Shown here piece by piece: positions 10,626-22,044 of a DNA stretch of 64,000 nucleotides (position 1 is the first letter of the stretch; each line of letters starts with the position of its first letter). Below the pieces are notes generated by a model, which was not told the DNA's origin, did no database searches, and worked only from the letters and a program-made list of their open reading frames with translations. The stretch spans positions 22,616,779-22,680,778 of the forward strand of contig JAKSZU010000005.1 in assembly GCA_026018925.1 (NCBI GenBank), in the 5' to 3' direction. The DNA is from Tupaia tana (Eukaryota; Chordata; Mammalia; Scandentia; Tupaiidae). Both the position numbers and the translations under genes were made by a program.

Positions 10626-11712
10626 TTAGAAATCACAATTAAAAAAAAGAGAAATCACAATCCAAATAATCTTTAGTAGGAGAGGAGATCATTGACTCAT
10701 ATAATCCAAAAGTTCAAGAATAGAGCTAGCTGTGTCACATTCATGTCCATGAGAAAGGATATCAGGATTTGTTCCCTTAGAGACTCTCTCCATCTCTCAG
10801 ATTCACTTCCAACTGGTTTTCAATCCCTAGTTTATATTCCTACAGCAACCTCAGTATTTCCCAAATACTTTTAGTCAAAGACTTAGGGGGCTGTCTTGTT
10901 GGAGCAGTGTGTCAGGCGCCTCTCCTCAAACCAACTGTTATGGCCAGGGGCTTGCAGGGTTCCAAGACACCATATCTGAGTCATGGGCCCAAGGAGTTGG
11001 TGGGGTGGTAGTAGAGGTGCCTCCCCAAAGGAAACACTGTTGCTACTGAAAGGAGAGTGATGCAATGGTGCGAAGGCAAATTCAAGACTGTCTATGACAC
11101 CAGGATTGTCTCCTGCCTTCTGATCCACAGATTCCCTCTGGATAATCTCAATTACTTGTGTGATTTCCACTACCACCTTGACTTAACACTTCTTTGTGAT
11201 AAATCTTAAATGATTATTTTGATTCAATGAAACAAATTTTTATTGTTTTATCAAAAGATATAGTTGGTTCAGTTAGTTGAAAGGGAATTTTTAGAAGGCC
11301 CACCATCTTTTTATTACAAATCTAGGACAGGGATAAAGAAGAGTCTGCAATAACTTGTGTTGCTCTTGAGCATCCACTAAAAATGGAATTGTTCACTGTT
11401 GGATAATTTGGATCACTTAGACAAAAGGTAGATATACACATCTTTGTCCACAAAAGGGAATTTAAAAAAAATAAATTTATTACTACATACCCCAGAACAG
11501 AACAGTAGATACTTAGACCTTTTGACTAATAGTATTACATCACTCTTTTATTTCATTTCATAAAGGTTCAGCAGTCATATCTAATCCCAATTCTGTTAGT
11601 GTTAAGCACACACGAGTTTGAGAAATACTGTTAATATTGTATTTTCTCTTTCCTAACTATAGTTTATCTTCTGAAAAAGAAGTGCACAAGTCTGGGTGGA
11701 TAACTCCTTAAA
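10626..11712. other. Unassigned intergenic DNA
   Basis: Nothing recognisable. A 97-codon reverse frame at 10883-11176 has no known domain. Confidence 0.5.
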
Positions 11713-11985
11713 AATCAGCTTATAGCGTGATGATGTGGTATTTAAGGCACTGGACTCCCACATGGCCAACTGCAGTTTGAGTCCTGGACCTGATGGCTTG
11801 AAATTCATGCCAGGTGCATGTGCAAGTGTGTGAATGCCCAAAATCCCAAGAAGAGAATAGAGGAGAATGGATTGTGGCATACCCATCTCCCCAAAGGGCA
11901 ATTTCACACTTTCCTTTTCACTGGATCTCTCTGTCTCTGATGAGCACACACACACTCTATGGCAGAAACCTAAAAATGAAACCAA
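11713..11985 (+). mobile_element. tRNA-derived SINE, long form, diverged
   Basis: TTATAGCGTGATGATGTGGT, GGCACTGGACTCCCACATGG, GAGAATGGATTGTGG and ACTCTATGGCAGAAACC follow the long-form order. Most CpGs have decayed. Confidence 0.8.
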
Positions 11986-12489
11986 GCAACTCAATACAGG
12001 TTCTTAGAATAGTGGAACAAAACAAATTATGACCTAGTACATCCTATATATTAAAAGTTCCTAAACACTATCTCCACTAGACCCAAAGATGTCTATATTT
12101 ACAGGAAGTTTTCATCTCAAGGTCCTGAATGCATCACAATCCAACATACCTCAAAGTAATTCTCTTTACTATACTCAATTTTCAATGCTTTCTGTTTCAG
12201 TTAATCACCATCTATCCTCTACTCAAATCGTAAACTTCTATAAATCTGTCATTCTCTCCGTCTCCCCTTCTTCCTCTCCTTTCACATCCAATTGGTCATT
12301 AAATAGTGTCATTATCCTCTAAATCTCCCTCAAATCTGCATCTTCCCCTCCTCCCTTGCACTTGCCTTAATATTAGTTTACATTTAATCACTGTTTATCA
12401 TATGTCATGAATTTTCCAATCCTGAATACACTATATATTGGTTAATTCCAAGATAATACCACGCATATTATCATCAACAGATAATTTTC

Positions 12490-12815
12490 CATCTTTGTGT
12501 CCCTTAAGTGTTTTTCTTTTTTCTTTTTCCTCTTGGTTCCCTCCCTCTCACCATCTCCCATTTCTTACTCTCTTCCCACAATCTCTAGTATCACAGTTGC
12601 TTGCCATGCCTTTATACCTTCCGATCTTTCTTTTTCTGCCATAGAGTGCCGACATTTGGTATATACTGAGTGGGGACATACAATGCCTCTCTTTCATAGT
12701 CTGGCTTGCTTCACTTAGCAGTAAATCTTTCATATTCATTCACTGTCTATTAAATGCCAAGGTCTCCTTGTTTTTGTTTTTTAATGGCTGAGTAGTATTC
12801 CATAGTATATATGAG
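12490..12815 (-). mobile_element. L1 LINE 3' end
   Basis: The reverse complement carries GAAAGATTTACTGCTAAGTG and ATGGAATACTACTCAGCCAT, the end of ORF2/start of the 3' UTR. The continuation resembles the L1 at 20575-21807, so it is the same or a related L1 lineage. Confidence 0.75.
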
Positions 12816-13463
12816 TCAAACTTTTCCAATTATTTGCCTTAATTAATAAGACTCCCCTGCAGAAATGATGACCATATCACCGAGAGTTATAGCAAAAGCT
12901 TGAAAACTGGTTTATCGTCTCTAATCTGGCCTTTCTCCATCCCCACCCATCGCTGAAAAAGAGAATCAGACAAGTATTTGACTTTAAACCCTTGTGCAAA
13001 GTCATTTCTCTTTCTTGGACTTCAGTTTCATTTATGAAATTAAGGGACAAGAGGATGTAATATCCAAGGTCCCTTCCAGCTCAAAACCTCTGGAATTCTA
13101 GTTCCAATAATTATGCTCTGCCCTGCCTATCTCACAGATTTGTTGTGATAAAGGTAAAGAAGATATAAACATGTTGGAAATTACTGACTTATTAGGTTTT
13201 AAAACTTTAAGCATATGATTAATTGCTATTAATTGATCAGTGACACCTCCAACTACAGTAAAGGATTGGTGATAGCATGTACTGAGCACTTAGCTGTGTG
13301 AAAAGTTTTGGGCTAAGCTTTTGTATTCATTCTCTTATCTTAACATCAAAGGCCAAGTCTGTCTTTGCCATTTTTGGAACTTGGTCTGAGAGTTATCAGA
13401 TAAAATGCTGCAAGTAAGCAGAGCTCCAGGTGAGTGGGGACAAGAGGGCAGAATAGATGCAAT
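12816..13463. other. Unassigned intergenic DNA
   Basis: No gene. Possible old MIR-like remnant at 12990-13180 (CTTGGACTTCAGTTTCATTT), too diverged to delimit. Confidence 0.4.
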
Positions 13464-13547
13464 GAGGGGCAAGCAGATGGGGTGGTGGTTAAAGTGCTGG
13501 ACTCCCACATGGCTGACCATGGTTCAAGTCCTAGACCTGGCGGCTTG

Positions 13548-13578
<31 letters not shown>

Positions 13579-13640
13579 GTGTCTCTCTCTGGTCAAATTA
13601 AATAATTATAATAATAAATAAAATGAAATGAAATAGATAA
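13464..13640 (+). mobile_element. tRNA-derived SINE, short form
   Basis: GCAAGCAGATGGGGTGGTGG, GGACTCCCACATGGCTGACC, B box GGTTCAAGTCC, an expanded CT tract, then CTCTGGTCAAATTAAATAAT and an AT-rich tail. Confidence 0.85.
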
Positions 13641-14296
13641 ATTTTTGAAAAGAACAGATACAATGAAAACTGCCAGGAAAATGTTCTTGAAATGGAACTA
13701 TAGCCTGGCAGGGATAAATGAAGAAAACAACTCTTTCTGGTGTGTAGCCTTCACAAAACAGGCCTCAGGAGGCCACATTGCAGCTGTACTTCCAAAGGCA
13801 AAGGACAGGACCACGAACATCTCCAGGCCCATCAGAGATTCTTCCTGCCATATCCCTGAGCTCAGAAAACTACTGAACCACTGTCATTCTGTGTCCTAGG
13901 AGGCAGCGTTCACCTCTCATGAGACAGGGCTTACTCTCAGTGAGTAGGTAGACAGTGCAGGGATCCCGAGGGGAGAGCCACTGTCGGCCATGCTGGGCAG
14001 CCATGTTTCGTTCTCTTTCCTTGCCCTTTTTTCTCCATAGAGTCACTACATTCCTTTGACCTACAGATATAGAGATCTTGCTCCTAGGACTCTTTGATAT
14101 GAGACTTAATCAGGCAAAAACCAAGACCAATTGCCATATCCTGGAGCACATAGATAATACAGGAGGGTTTTGTTTGTTTTTGTTTTTGTTTTTTTACAGA
14201 ATCCTGAAGAAATAAGACTTCCTGGCTCTGGGGCAATAAAATGCCAAATTAACAGTCTCTGAGCCTTCAAAGATAACTGAGATAACAGTGCTTGCT
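13641..14296. other. Unassigned intergenic DNA
   Basis: No gene or repeat is recognised. Confidence 0.45.
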
Positions 14297-14607
14297 TGCT
14301 TCCTTCCTTTCTTTCTTTCTTTCTTTTCTTTGTTTGTTTTTTGGAGAGGTTTTTGCAGTAGGGTGTTTTTGCTATAGAGGTTTCTGCTCGCCAGAAAGAC
14401 AGAGAGAGACAGAGAGACAGAAAGCAAGAAATCATCCCCCAGGGGGGATGGCCATGCTGCAATCCCTTTTCCTCCATTCTCCTCTCGGGATCTTGGGCAC
14501 ACATGCATACATGCCCAGCGTGAGTTTAAGCCACCGGGTCCGGAACTCAAACCACGGTCACCTATGTGGGAGTTTAGCGACATAGCCATTACACCAACTG
14601 CTGGTCC
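14297..14607 (-). mobile_element. tRNA-derived SINE, long form, with internal partial duplication
   Basis: Reverse copy. The TTTTTGC...AGGG tail segment occurs twice (14349-14364 and 14366-14380), lengthening the element. The head ends CCAACTGCTGGTCCC. Confidence 0.85.
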
Positions 14608-14609
14608 CA

Positions 14610-14900
14610 ACAGTTCTTTCTTAATTAAGTCTACATGGGACCCCTATCACAAAGAAAAATGTATACAAGGGGTCTCTCAGCTAGGATATAAACCTGAGGC
14701 CCAGATAACATCTGGGGAGCTCTTTGTTTTTGCTTTCCTCTCTGTCAATAAACTGCTATCCCTTCTCTGGTCCCACATCTCTAATTCTTTGTGAGCGTGA
14801 GACAAGAACCGGGTCAGCTTGCAGCCCAGAGATGGGCAGTGGAACTGGGCCTGACCATCCCAACTTCCCGCGTCAGTAATCATCCTTGTGCTCTCCTTTC
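14610..14900 (+). mobile_element. Possible solo-LTR / LTR 3' part of an endogenous retrovirus
   Basis: TGTCAATAAACTGCTATCCC (poly(A) signal) followed by CTTTGTGAGCGTGAGACAAG resembles the R-U5 part of class I LTRs. No retroviral coding sequence, primer-binding site or second LTR is seen. The boundaries are guesses. Confidence 0.35.
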
Positions 14901-15019
14901 TCTGCTGGAGATGCGACTTTCCAGTTCGACTGTGTAACATTCTCCTTTACTCACCTGTCCTTATCGCCCTCCTCTTCATCTTCCGACTCCGCATCTTGTC
15001 CAGGAGATCCCGATATCAG

Positions 15020-15480
15020 AAAAGCTCCATCTTCTCCCTGTCTCAGTTTGGGTTCTCCGGAAGCAGAGCCAGGGCAGAGGTTCCCGGGCCAGTCTTTTAT
15101 ACCAGGAGGTTCCTAGGACTTGCTATAAGGAAGGCAAGGAAAGGAAAGGGAGGGGTGTGGCTAAGCAAGGATGGAGTTCAAGGTCAGCCCGGCACCACAG
15201 GGACCTTGGAGCTTGGATTTTTACCTCAAAGCCTGTCCTGCCTTCAGCCGAGGGAGCAGCTTCTCTATCCCCTCTCTAGGCTCTAGGGTGGGATGGAAGC
15301 AGCTTCCAGGCACTCCAGGCTAGGGATCATCAACCAATTGAAGGTACAACTTCAGAGGAGGCTACAGGGATGAGTCATTACGAGCAGTAGTCCCTGAAAG
15401 GCTCCCTGGAGACCTGGCCCGTGACCCGCTTCCAGCCACACCAGACTTCCTCCTTCCCTCCATTTCATTTGCCTTGACTC
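15020..15480 (+). repeat. Old LTR-like interspersed repeat, unnamed
   Basis: GGGTTCTCCGGAAGCAGAGC near the start and CCAGCCACACCAGACTTCCT near the end recall an ancient LTR-class repeat. Not assignable with confidence. Confidence 0.35.
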
Positions 15481-15559
15481 TTTCCTATCTCACTACTTAC
15501 GTAGCAAGGGTGGGGAGATTTCTTTAATAACTGGCACGGATGTCCTATTAGGGGAACGC

Positions 15560-15750
15560 CTGTTTAGAGAAACACCTGAGGACGGGCCTGGAGCCTTGTG
15601 GTCAAGTGCCCCAAATCCAGGATGAGGAAACGGAAGAGAAGGGGTTGTGGCTCGACTACACCCCACTGAGGGAAGATTTTCCCTTCCCCCTCTTTGTCTC
15701 TCTCTGGCAAGTGCGTGCGCTATGGCAATTAAAAAGAAAAAGAATAGAAA
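15560..15750 (+). mobile_element. tRNA-derived SINE fragment, diverged
   Basis: AAGAGAAGGGGTTGTGGC, CCCACTGAGGGAAGATTT, and CTCTCTGGCAAGTGCGTGCG with CTATGGCAATTAAAAAG match the 3' two thirds of the long-form SINE. The head is degraded. Confidence 0.6.
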
Positions 15751-16202
15751 AACGCTCAAATTGATTGGCCTGTTACCTGGATAGGTTTGAAAGCAGGGCC
15801 AGTAAGGAGCTGGAGAAACAAAGGTCAAAATTCCATCAGGCAATGCCAATAAAAATAGAGACAGGTGCTCAGCCTCACTCTAATGGCTTACTGGGGAGAG
15901 CGCCATTGCCCTGTACCCAAACCTCAAGGCAGGCTTTACAATGAAGGAGCTGTATGGTTCCAGAGCTCAGGAGACATCCTGGCTGAACAGGATGCATGTC
16001 AACTCAGAGGACCAGGCTGTCACTTAGTGTGACTTGTCACACAACACAACTGTATTGCTTTCTGATTTTTTTCTTGAAGTACAAAATGTATTAAGTCTGT
16101 AAATGTCCCTGTGTTTGCTATTGACTTTTTTTTACTAAAATCTATTGATATTTCTGATGTCAGCGCTATTGCTGTTATTATCTAACAGCTACTGGGGCCG
16201 GG

Positions 16203-16590
16203 AACAAAAGTTCATAGGAAAGCATATTATGAAAAAAGCTATGCTTGGATTTCAATTTTTTTCTTTTTAGTTTGCTATAGGGCACATGTGCTCACTGGAG
16301 AGAGACAGAGACAGAGAGGGAAGGGATGTGAGAAATCACTTCCCAAGGGAAATGGCCACATCACCATGCCTTCTCCTCCAGTCTCCTCTCAGGATGTTGG
16401 GCGCACACATACATGTGCCCAACATGTTTCAAGTCATCAGGTCCAGGACTTGAAATACATAGTCGGCCATGTGGGACCCAGCTACCTTAAGCACCATGTC
16501 ACTGCTGGCCCCTCAAATTTTTTTGCACCAAAATAAATTTGTACTTTAATTGCATTTCTCCACAGGCTTTTTGAAGTCTTCTCATACTAA
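16203..16590 (+). repeat. Family X repeat split by a SINE
   Basis: The left part has AAAAGTTCATAGGAAAGC and GGATTTCAATTTT; the right part has GCACCAAAATAAATTTGTAC and CACAGGCTTTTTGAAGTC. The inverted termini are visible here. Confidence 0.55.
16265..16512 (-). mobile_element. tRNA-derived SINE, long form, inside family X
   Basis: TTTGCTATAGGGCACATGTG to CACTGCTGGCCCC. The flanks TCAATTTTTTT and TCAAATTTTTTT look like a duplicated target in the family X element. Confidence 0.8.
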
Positions 16591-16772
16591 GTAATTTTTC
16601 TGATGTAAAACAAGGAGAACTGAAAATACTGACCATAGTCTGAAATTTCCCTAAAATGAGTGAATTTCACACGAGTCTGGGGAACCTCACAACTGTGAGA
16701 ATAGGGCTTTCCCAAGTTGTTGTTGTCATGGTACACAGAAAATGACTATATTTACCTAGCTAATTTTTTTTT

Positions 16773-17029
16773 AAAAGAGACAGGGTCTCAGGGACCAGCA
16801 GTTAGCGTAATGGCTATGTCGCTGGACTCCCATGTAGTCGACCGCGGTTCGCGTCCCGGACCCGGTGGCTTAAACTCATGCCGGGCACATGTGCGTGCGC
16901 ACCCAAGATCCCGAGAGGAGAATGGAGGAGAAGGGATTGGGCGTGACCATCCCCCCTGGGGGGTGATTTCTCGCTTTCTATCTCTCTGTCTCTCTCTGTG
17001 TGTCTGGCGAGAGCACACGCCCTATAGCA

Positions 17030-17060
<31 letters not shown>

Positions 17061-17155
17061 AGGGTCTCAGTATATTGCCTAGGCTTGTCTTAAACTTGAG
17101 ATCTTCCTGCCATAGCCTCTTAAGTAGCTGAGATTACAGATGCATCCTCAGCTAA
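16773..17155 (-). mobile_element. 7SL RNA-derived monomer (FLAM/FRAM-like), split by a SINE
   Basis: Reverse orientation: GAGACAGGGTCTCAGTATAT, TTGCCTAGGCTTGTCTTAAA, CTTCCTGCCATAGCCTCTTA, AGTAGCTGAGATTACAGATG. This is the order found in Alu-type monomers read from the opposite strand. The element is interrupted at 16791-17054. Confidence 0.8.
16791..17054 (+). mobile_element. tRNA-derived SINE, long form, young
   Basis: Head GGGACCAGCAGTTAGCGTAA, intact A and B boxes, (A)n tail. Flanked by perfect 15-bp copies of AGAGACAGGGTCTCA at 16776-16790 and 17055-17069, both from the 7SL element it split. Confidence 0.95.
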
Positions 17156-17264
17156 AATGACCATATTTATACAGCACTGTGGCCCAGGGACAATGATGTA
17201 TGACTTGGTAAACAGGATCACATAATCTTCATGTTACATCATACAATTATATCAAGAAAAGAAG

Positions 17265-17525
17265 GGGAACCAGCAGTTAGCGTAATGGCTATGTCACTGG
17301 ACTCCCACGTAGTCGACCACGGTTCACGTCCCAGACACGGTGGCTTAAAACTCACGCTGGGCGCGTGTGCGTGCGTGCCCAAGATCCCGAGAGGAGAATG
17401 GAGGAGAAGGGATTGCGGCGTGACCATCCCCCCTGGGGGGTGATTTCTCGCTTTCTGTCTCTCTGTCTCTCTCTGTCTGTCTGGCGAGCGCGCGCGCCCT
17501 ATAGCAAAAATCTCTCCCAAAAAAA
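17265..17525 (+). mobile_element. tRNA-derived SINE, long form, young
   Basis: GGAACCAGCAGTTAGCGTAA to GCGCGCCCTATAGCAAAAAT and CTCTCCC(A)n. AAGAAAAGAAG occurs at 17254-17264 and 17526-17536 as a target duplication. Confidence 0.93.
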
Positions 17526-17904
17526 AAGAAAAGAAGATACACAGTACCAGGGGAAACATTTAATACTGGCTTTCTATAAACGCTTTCAGCAAAATCTCTT
17601 CAAGAACTTCACAGAAAGGCTTGAGCTCCCTGTCCTGCACATCGTGTTTCTCTCTGGTTTTATGCCTCCGTGTCTCCATTATCCTTTTCTAACCCTGAAT
17701 ACTCACCATCAAGGAGAAAGTGTATTCACGCAAATGGGTGATAAAAAATTGAAAACCAGTTTGCCAACCGTTCAAACATTTATAACACCTGAAATTGGGT
17801 TTTTAAGAGTCTAACAGTTCTTCCTTTTCTTTCATGATAAAAATGTGTTATAAAATGAATTTTCACTACAACTGGATTTTGTGACACCGTAGTGTTTGTT
17901 TGTT

Positions 17905-18118
17905 GTTTTATTTCTTCCACGAATGAGAGAGATGTAGAGAGAGGACCCTCAACAGGATCTCAACATCATGGCCCTGCCTCAGCTTCAGCCACCCCCAGAC
18001 CATGAGCACACCCATGCCCCGTATACTCAAAGAGGTCTTGGGCTGTGAAACTGGAAAATTCCCATGAGGGTCAGCCTCACACAGCATCTGCTTTACTGCC
18101 GTGCCGTTGTCTAGCCCT
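17905..18118 (-). mobile_element. SINE B
   Basis: TTATTTCTTCCACGAATGAG, CCTCAGCTTCAGCCACCCCC, CATGAGGGTCAGCCTCACAC and GTGCCGTTGTCTAGCCCTG, in the order seen for this family. Confidence 0.8.
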
Positions 18119-19082
18119 GACCCCGAACAGTTCTCCTTCTCCAGAGGAAGCTCTCCTTTGTTATCTCGCATACAATAGAGCGGTTTCCGGAAGACAATGA
18201 CTTCATTAGAAGTGGCCACCAGCCAGAAACGGGCCCCTGAACTGGGAAAGCAGAGATTGAGCCTGGCCACCTGTCCCTCCCCTCATTCCACCCAAGTGCT
18301 CCCTTACCCCAGTGGAGCTGCACCGCAGGCCATGGAGACCAGCGTCCTTGAACATTCTCAGCACAGCCTCCACCAGCAGCTCTAGCCCCTAGTCCACTGG
18401 ACAGGCAGCAGCTGGAACAGTTGCTAGAGCACCTTGTTTGTCCTTCCCAGCACTAGAGAGTCCAGGAGTTTCTCTGTCATGCTCAGGACTACATCTGCCA
18501 TGGGGCAGTATCAACCCTCCACCTCGCTCCTTGCCCAGGCCAGTCTCTGTGAACCCCCCAAATCAGAGGGCTGGTTTGGCTTCCCTGAGGGCTGAGGAGA
18601 TCAGTTCCTCTAAGCCCACCTCTGAGGAGTACCCAGTAAACCCCTAAGCATGGATTGGAAAAGTAACTCTTTGAAGGTTCAGGGAAACAGGGCCTCATGA
18701 AATAATTAGCAAATAAATCTAGCTGTTTCCTGCACTTGGACATGCAAGCTATGAGAACAGAATATTCGGTTTTGTTTCTTTATTTATAGATAATGCAATG
18801 AAAATAAAAATTGTTTGATGTTTTATGTGGATCTGATACATCGAGCTTTTCTTGCCATTGTATCCCTGAACTACTTCAACTTCATTCTGACAGCAGCCAC
18901 CCAGAGTTAGCACAGATTCTCAAGGTTAAGGTGTTAGTCTCCAACAAGACTGCCTTTACTGCAGATGCCAACTACAAGTTCAGGGGTCCCCAGGCCACCT
19001 AAACTTGTGACAAACTTCTAGCTACAAAATTCAGGGGCTCGATGACACCCTCAGGTTTGATAATTCACAATAACGATCTAAA
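18119..19082. other. Unassigned intergenic DNA
   Basis: No gene seen. The short frames on both strands (18111-18743) are overlapping and carry no known domain. Confidence 0.5.
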
Positions 19083-19350
19083 GGGAACCAGCAGTTAGCG
19101 TAATGGCTATGTCGCTGGACTCCTACGTAGTCGACCGCGGTTCAAGTCCCAGACCCGGTGGCTTAAACTCACACCGGGCACGTGTGCATGCGTGCCCAAG
19201 ATCCCGAGAGGAGAATGGAGGAGAAGGGATTGCGGCTTGGCCATCCTCCCTGGGGGGTGATTTCTTGCTTTCTGTCTCTATGTCTCTCTCTGTCTGTCTG
19301 GAGAGCGCACGCGTCCTATAGCGAAAACCTCTCCAAAAAAAAAAAAAAAA
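19083..19350 (+). mobile_element. tRNA-derived SINE, long form, young
   Basis: GGAACCAGCAGTTAGCGTAA to CGTCCTATAGCGAAAACCTC, then TCC(A)n. GATCTA flanks both sides. Confidence 0.93.
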
Positions 19351-19429
19351 TGATCTAGAGAATTCAGAAAACTGCTAAATTTACTACTACAGTTATTTAA
19401 ATGTTGACCTTTAAAGAAACAGGGCACAC

Positions 19430-19862
19430 ATTTTAGTAAAACACACCTTTATTTGGACTTGTTAGAGCTACAATACAGGATTGTTGTAATCTGGGAAATG
19501 CTGATTCAAATAGCCTTGAATACACATTCTGAGGTCTTACAATCTTTAGGCAGGTTGTAAAGGTAAAAACCATAAATAAGCAGAGAGCGATTCCATCAGT
19601 TGTTTTGGGACAATTGTCTTTGGCTACCAGGATCAATAACAAGCATCAACTGATGACACCTTTGCTAATGGCAACATTGTTGGTATCATCATTGATATTG
19701 AGTGAACAGGCAGCTTCTGGGCAGATGCTCTCACAAAAATAGCTTTGTGTGAGGTTGTGGTGGTCTTTGTGTAAGGTTGTGGTTCTGGCAGAGCCCTCGT
19801 GACAGTTCTTGTTACCAAGCATGTTTGCATACAAACTGCACATGGCCATCCCTGGCTTCATC
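19430..19862 (-). other. mRNA-3'-end-like stretch, unidentified
   Basis: The minus strand holds overlapping frames of 65-71 codons that change frame. It ends AAGTCCAAATAAAGGTGTG, a good AATAAA (19448-19453) near the terminus. It could be a decayed processed pseudogene or the end of an unrecognised repeat; I could not match the translated pieces to a family. No A-rich tail is left. Confidence 0.25.
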
Positions 19863-20129
19863 TAGTCAAGATTTAACACAAGTTGACACTAATGACTCCA
19901 TTTTCATTCTGATAACTTTCACATATAGGATACAACTCAGAACTGGCCAAATGTAAAGACACATAGGGCAAGGTCTGGGCAGGTCCTGGGCACAGAGCTT
20001 TCATGCCCTCTTTCCAGAGAATCATAGCATGTCTCCCTCTTGGCACATCAATATATGCCCCATCTAGGAATCTCACCAGAGAAGCCTCAGTGTCCAGAAA
20101 TTACATTGTGGTTTGAGTACATAAACATA

Positions 20130-20559
20130 ATTGATTAGATCATGACATGTGGTTGAACTCAGTCTCTGGCCCCCTTTCCCCCTCCAGTCAAGAGTTAGGA
20201 AGACCGACTGATACCAGGTGCTCAAAGTCCCAGCCCTGTACTCACATGGTCTGTCTTCCTGGTATGACCATCCCCCAACTTAGGTCATCTTATTAGCAAG
20301 ACCCTGATGGGAGGCCAGCAGGTGCTGTGGTGGTTAAGGGCACTGGACTCCCACATGGCTCCCCCTCTTTGGTCAAATTAAAATAAATAAATAAAGTTCA
20401 ATAAAAGTAATTCTTTGGGGGAAAAAAAAACAACTCTGATATTGTCAAGGGACTTATCATGAACAAGAGACACTCCTCTCCTCAAAGTTCCAAGGACTTA
20501 AAGGCTATCTCCTGGGAAGCAGGAACAAAGATCACATACTTTATTCTACAACAATCTTT
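20130..20559 (+). repeat. Old interspersed repeat, unnamed, interrupted by a SINE and an L1
   Basis: CAAAGTCCCAGCCCTGTACT, GGTCTGTCTTCCTGGTATGA, then after the SINE TCATGAACAAGAGACACTCC and TTCCAAGGACTTAAAGG. These recall the order of a well-known ancient placental repeat. The sequence resumes after the L1 at 21823. Confidence 0.5.
20311..20430 (+). mobile_element. tRNA-derived SINE, short form, internally shortened
   Basis: GAGGCCAGCAGGTGCTGTGG, GGACTCCCACATGGC, then directly CTTTGGTCAAATTAAAATAA. The part around the B box is missing. Confidence 0.8.
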
Positions 20560-20574
20560 AATAACTAGTTTGTC

Positions 20575-21807
20575 CACTGGAGAAACTCTGGGAGACAATG
20601 GGATAGGCAAAGACATCTCAAATAAAACCCCCAAAGCACAGGCAGTAGTCCCAAAAATAGACAGGTAGGAATACATCAGATTAAGAAGTTTCTGCACGGC
20701 GAAAGACACAGTAATTAGTGTTAATTGACAACCTTTGGAATGGGAGAATATTTTTGTAAACTATGCCTCAGATAAGGGACTGATAAGCAGAATACAGAGG
20801 GAACTCAAGTGGCTTACCCTAAAAAAAATAATAATAATCAACCCAATTAAAAGATGGGAAAATAAACTGTAAAAACAGCTCTCTAAGGAGGAAATATGAA
20901 CAGCTCAAAGGCATATGAAAAAATGTTCAACATCCCTCATCATAAGGGAGATTCAGATCAAAACCACAATGAGATACCATAACCCCAGTCAGAATGACTA
21001 AGATAAAAAAAAATAAAAAAAAAAAAAGATAAGTGCTATGGGGGAGGGATGTGGTGAAGGGGGAACTCTCCTACACTGCTGGTGGGAATGTAAATTCTCC
21101 AGCCACGGTGGAGAACAATATGAAGATTCCTCAATGATCTACAAATAGAACTACCACATGATCTAGCAATCCCACTTCTGGGTACCTACCCAAAGGACAG
21201 GAGAATGCTCAGTCAGAAAAATGCTTACACATGTTTATTGCGGCATTCTTCACATTTGCTAAGTCATGGAACCAACCCAAACGTCCACGAACAGAAGAAT
21301 GAATTGAAAAGGTGTGGCACAGATAATCTATGGAGTACTACTCAGCCATAAAAAAAAAAACATGGCTTTTGATAGAAAGGAGATGAATATGAAAGATTTA
21401 TTGCTGAGTGAAGCAAGCCAGGCTATAAAGGACAGACATTGTATGTCTCCATTTAATATATACTGACTGTCCGCATCTTATGACTGAAACAGAAAGATTA
21501 GAGGATATAGAAACATGGAAAATGGTTACAGATACTGGATACAGTATGGGAAGAGGGTGGGAGAAGGAGGAGAATTTGCAGAAAGACATTAAGGAGAAAA
21601 ATAGAGAGGCAAGGTATTTATGGGACACAGAAATGGATTATATGTTGATTATAATGTGTATAGTATCCCCAGCTGGACTGGTGAGAAATGTATTCATGTT
21701 GGAAAATTCTCTTTACAGGCTAAGTGATGTACAGTGATTGAATATATAAAAGAAATTAAAATAAGATAAATATATTAATTTTTTTAAATTTAAACAAAAT
21801 AAAATAA
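20575..21807 (+). mobile_element. 5'-truncated L1 LINE (ORF2 3' end plus 3' UTR)
   Basis: L1 ORF2 landmarks appear in order: AGAAGTTTCTGCACGGCGAA, CATCCCTCATCATAAGGGAG, ACACTGCTGGTGGGAATGTA, TACTACTCAGCCATAAAA. They are followed by an A-rich 3' end. Perfect 15-bp copies of AATAACTAGTTTGTC flank it at 20560-20574 and 21808-21822. The ORF2 frame is broken, so the copy is dead. Confidence 0.92.
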
Positions 21808-22044
21808 AATAACTAGTTTGTCAGTACAAGAGTCGCAGGACATGTCTCTCAATAAAAGCAAGTATTGTATAGATTTCCCCCAAAAGGGAAAATATATGAA
21901 TTGCTAGGAGAATAACTCTGGGCTAAGGGTCAATATTAAAGAAGACTACTGAGAAAACAAAAATCAAAGATGACGACGAAAAGGAAAGACTGAAGTTAAA
22001 AGTCTCATACATAAATGATTGATTAAAAGACACAAGTCATAGAG

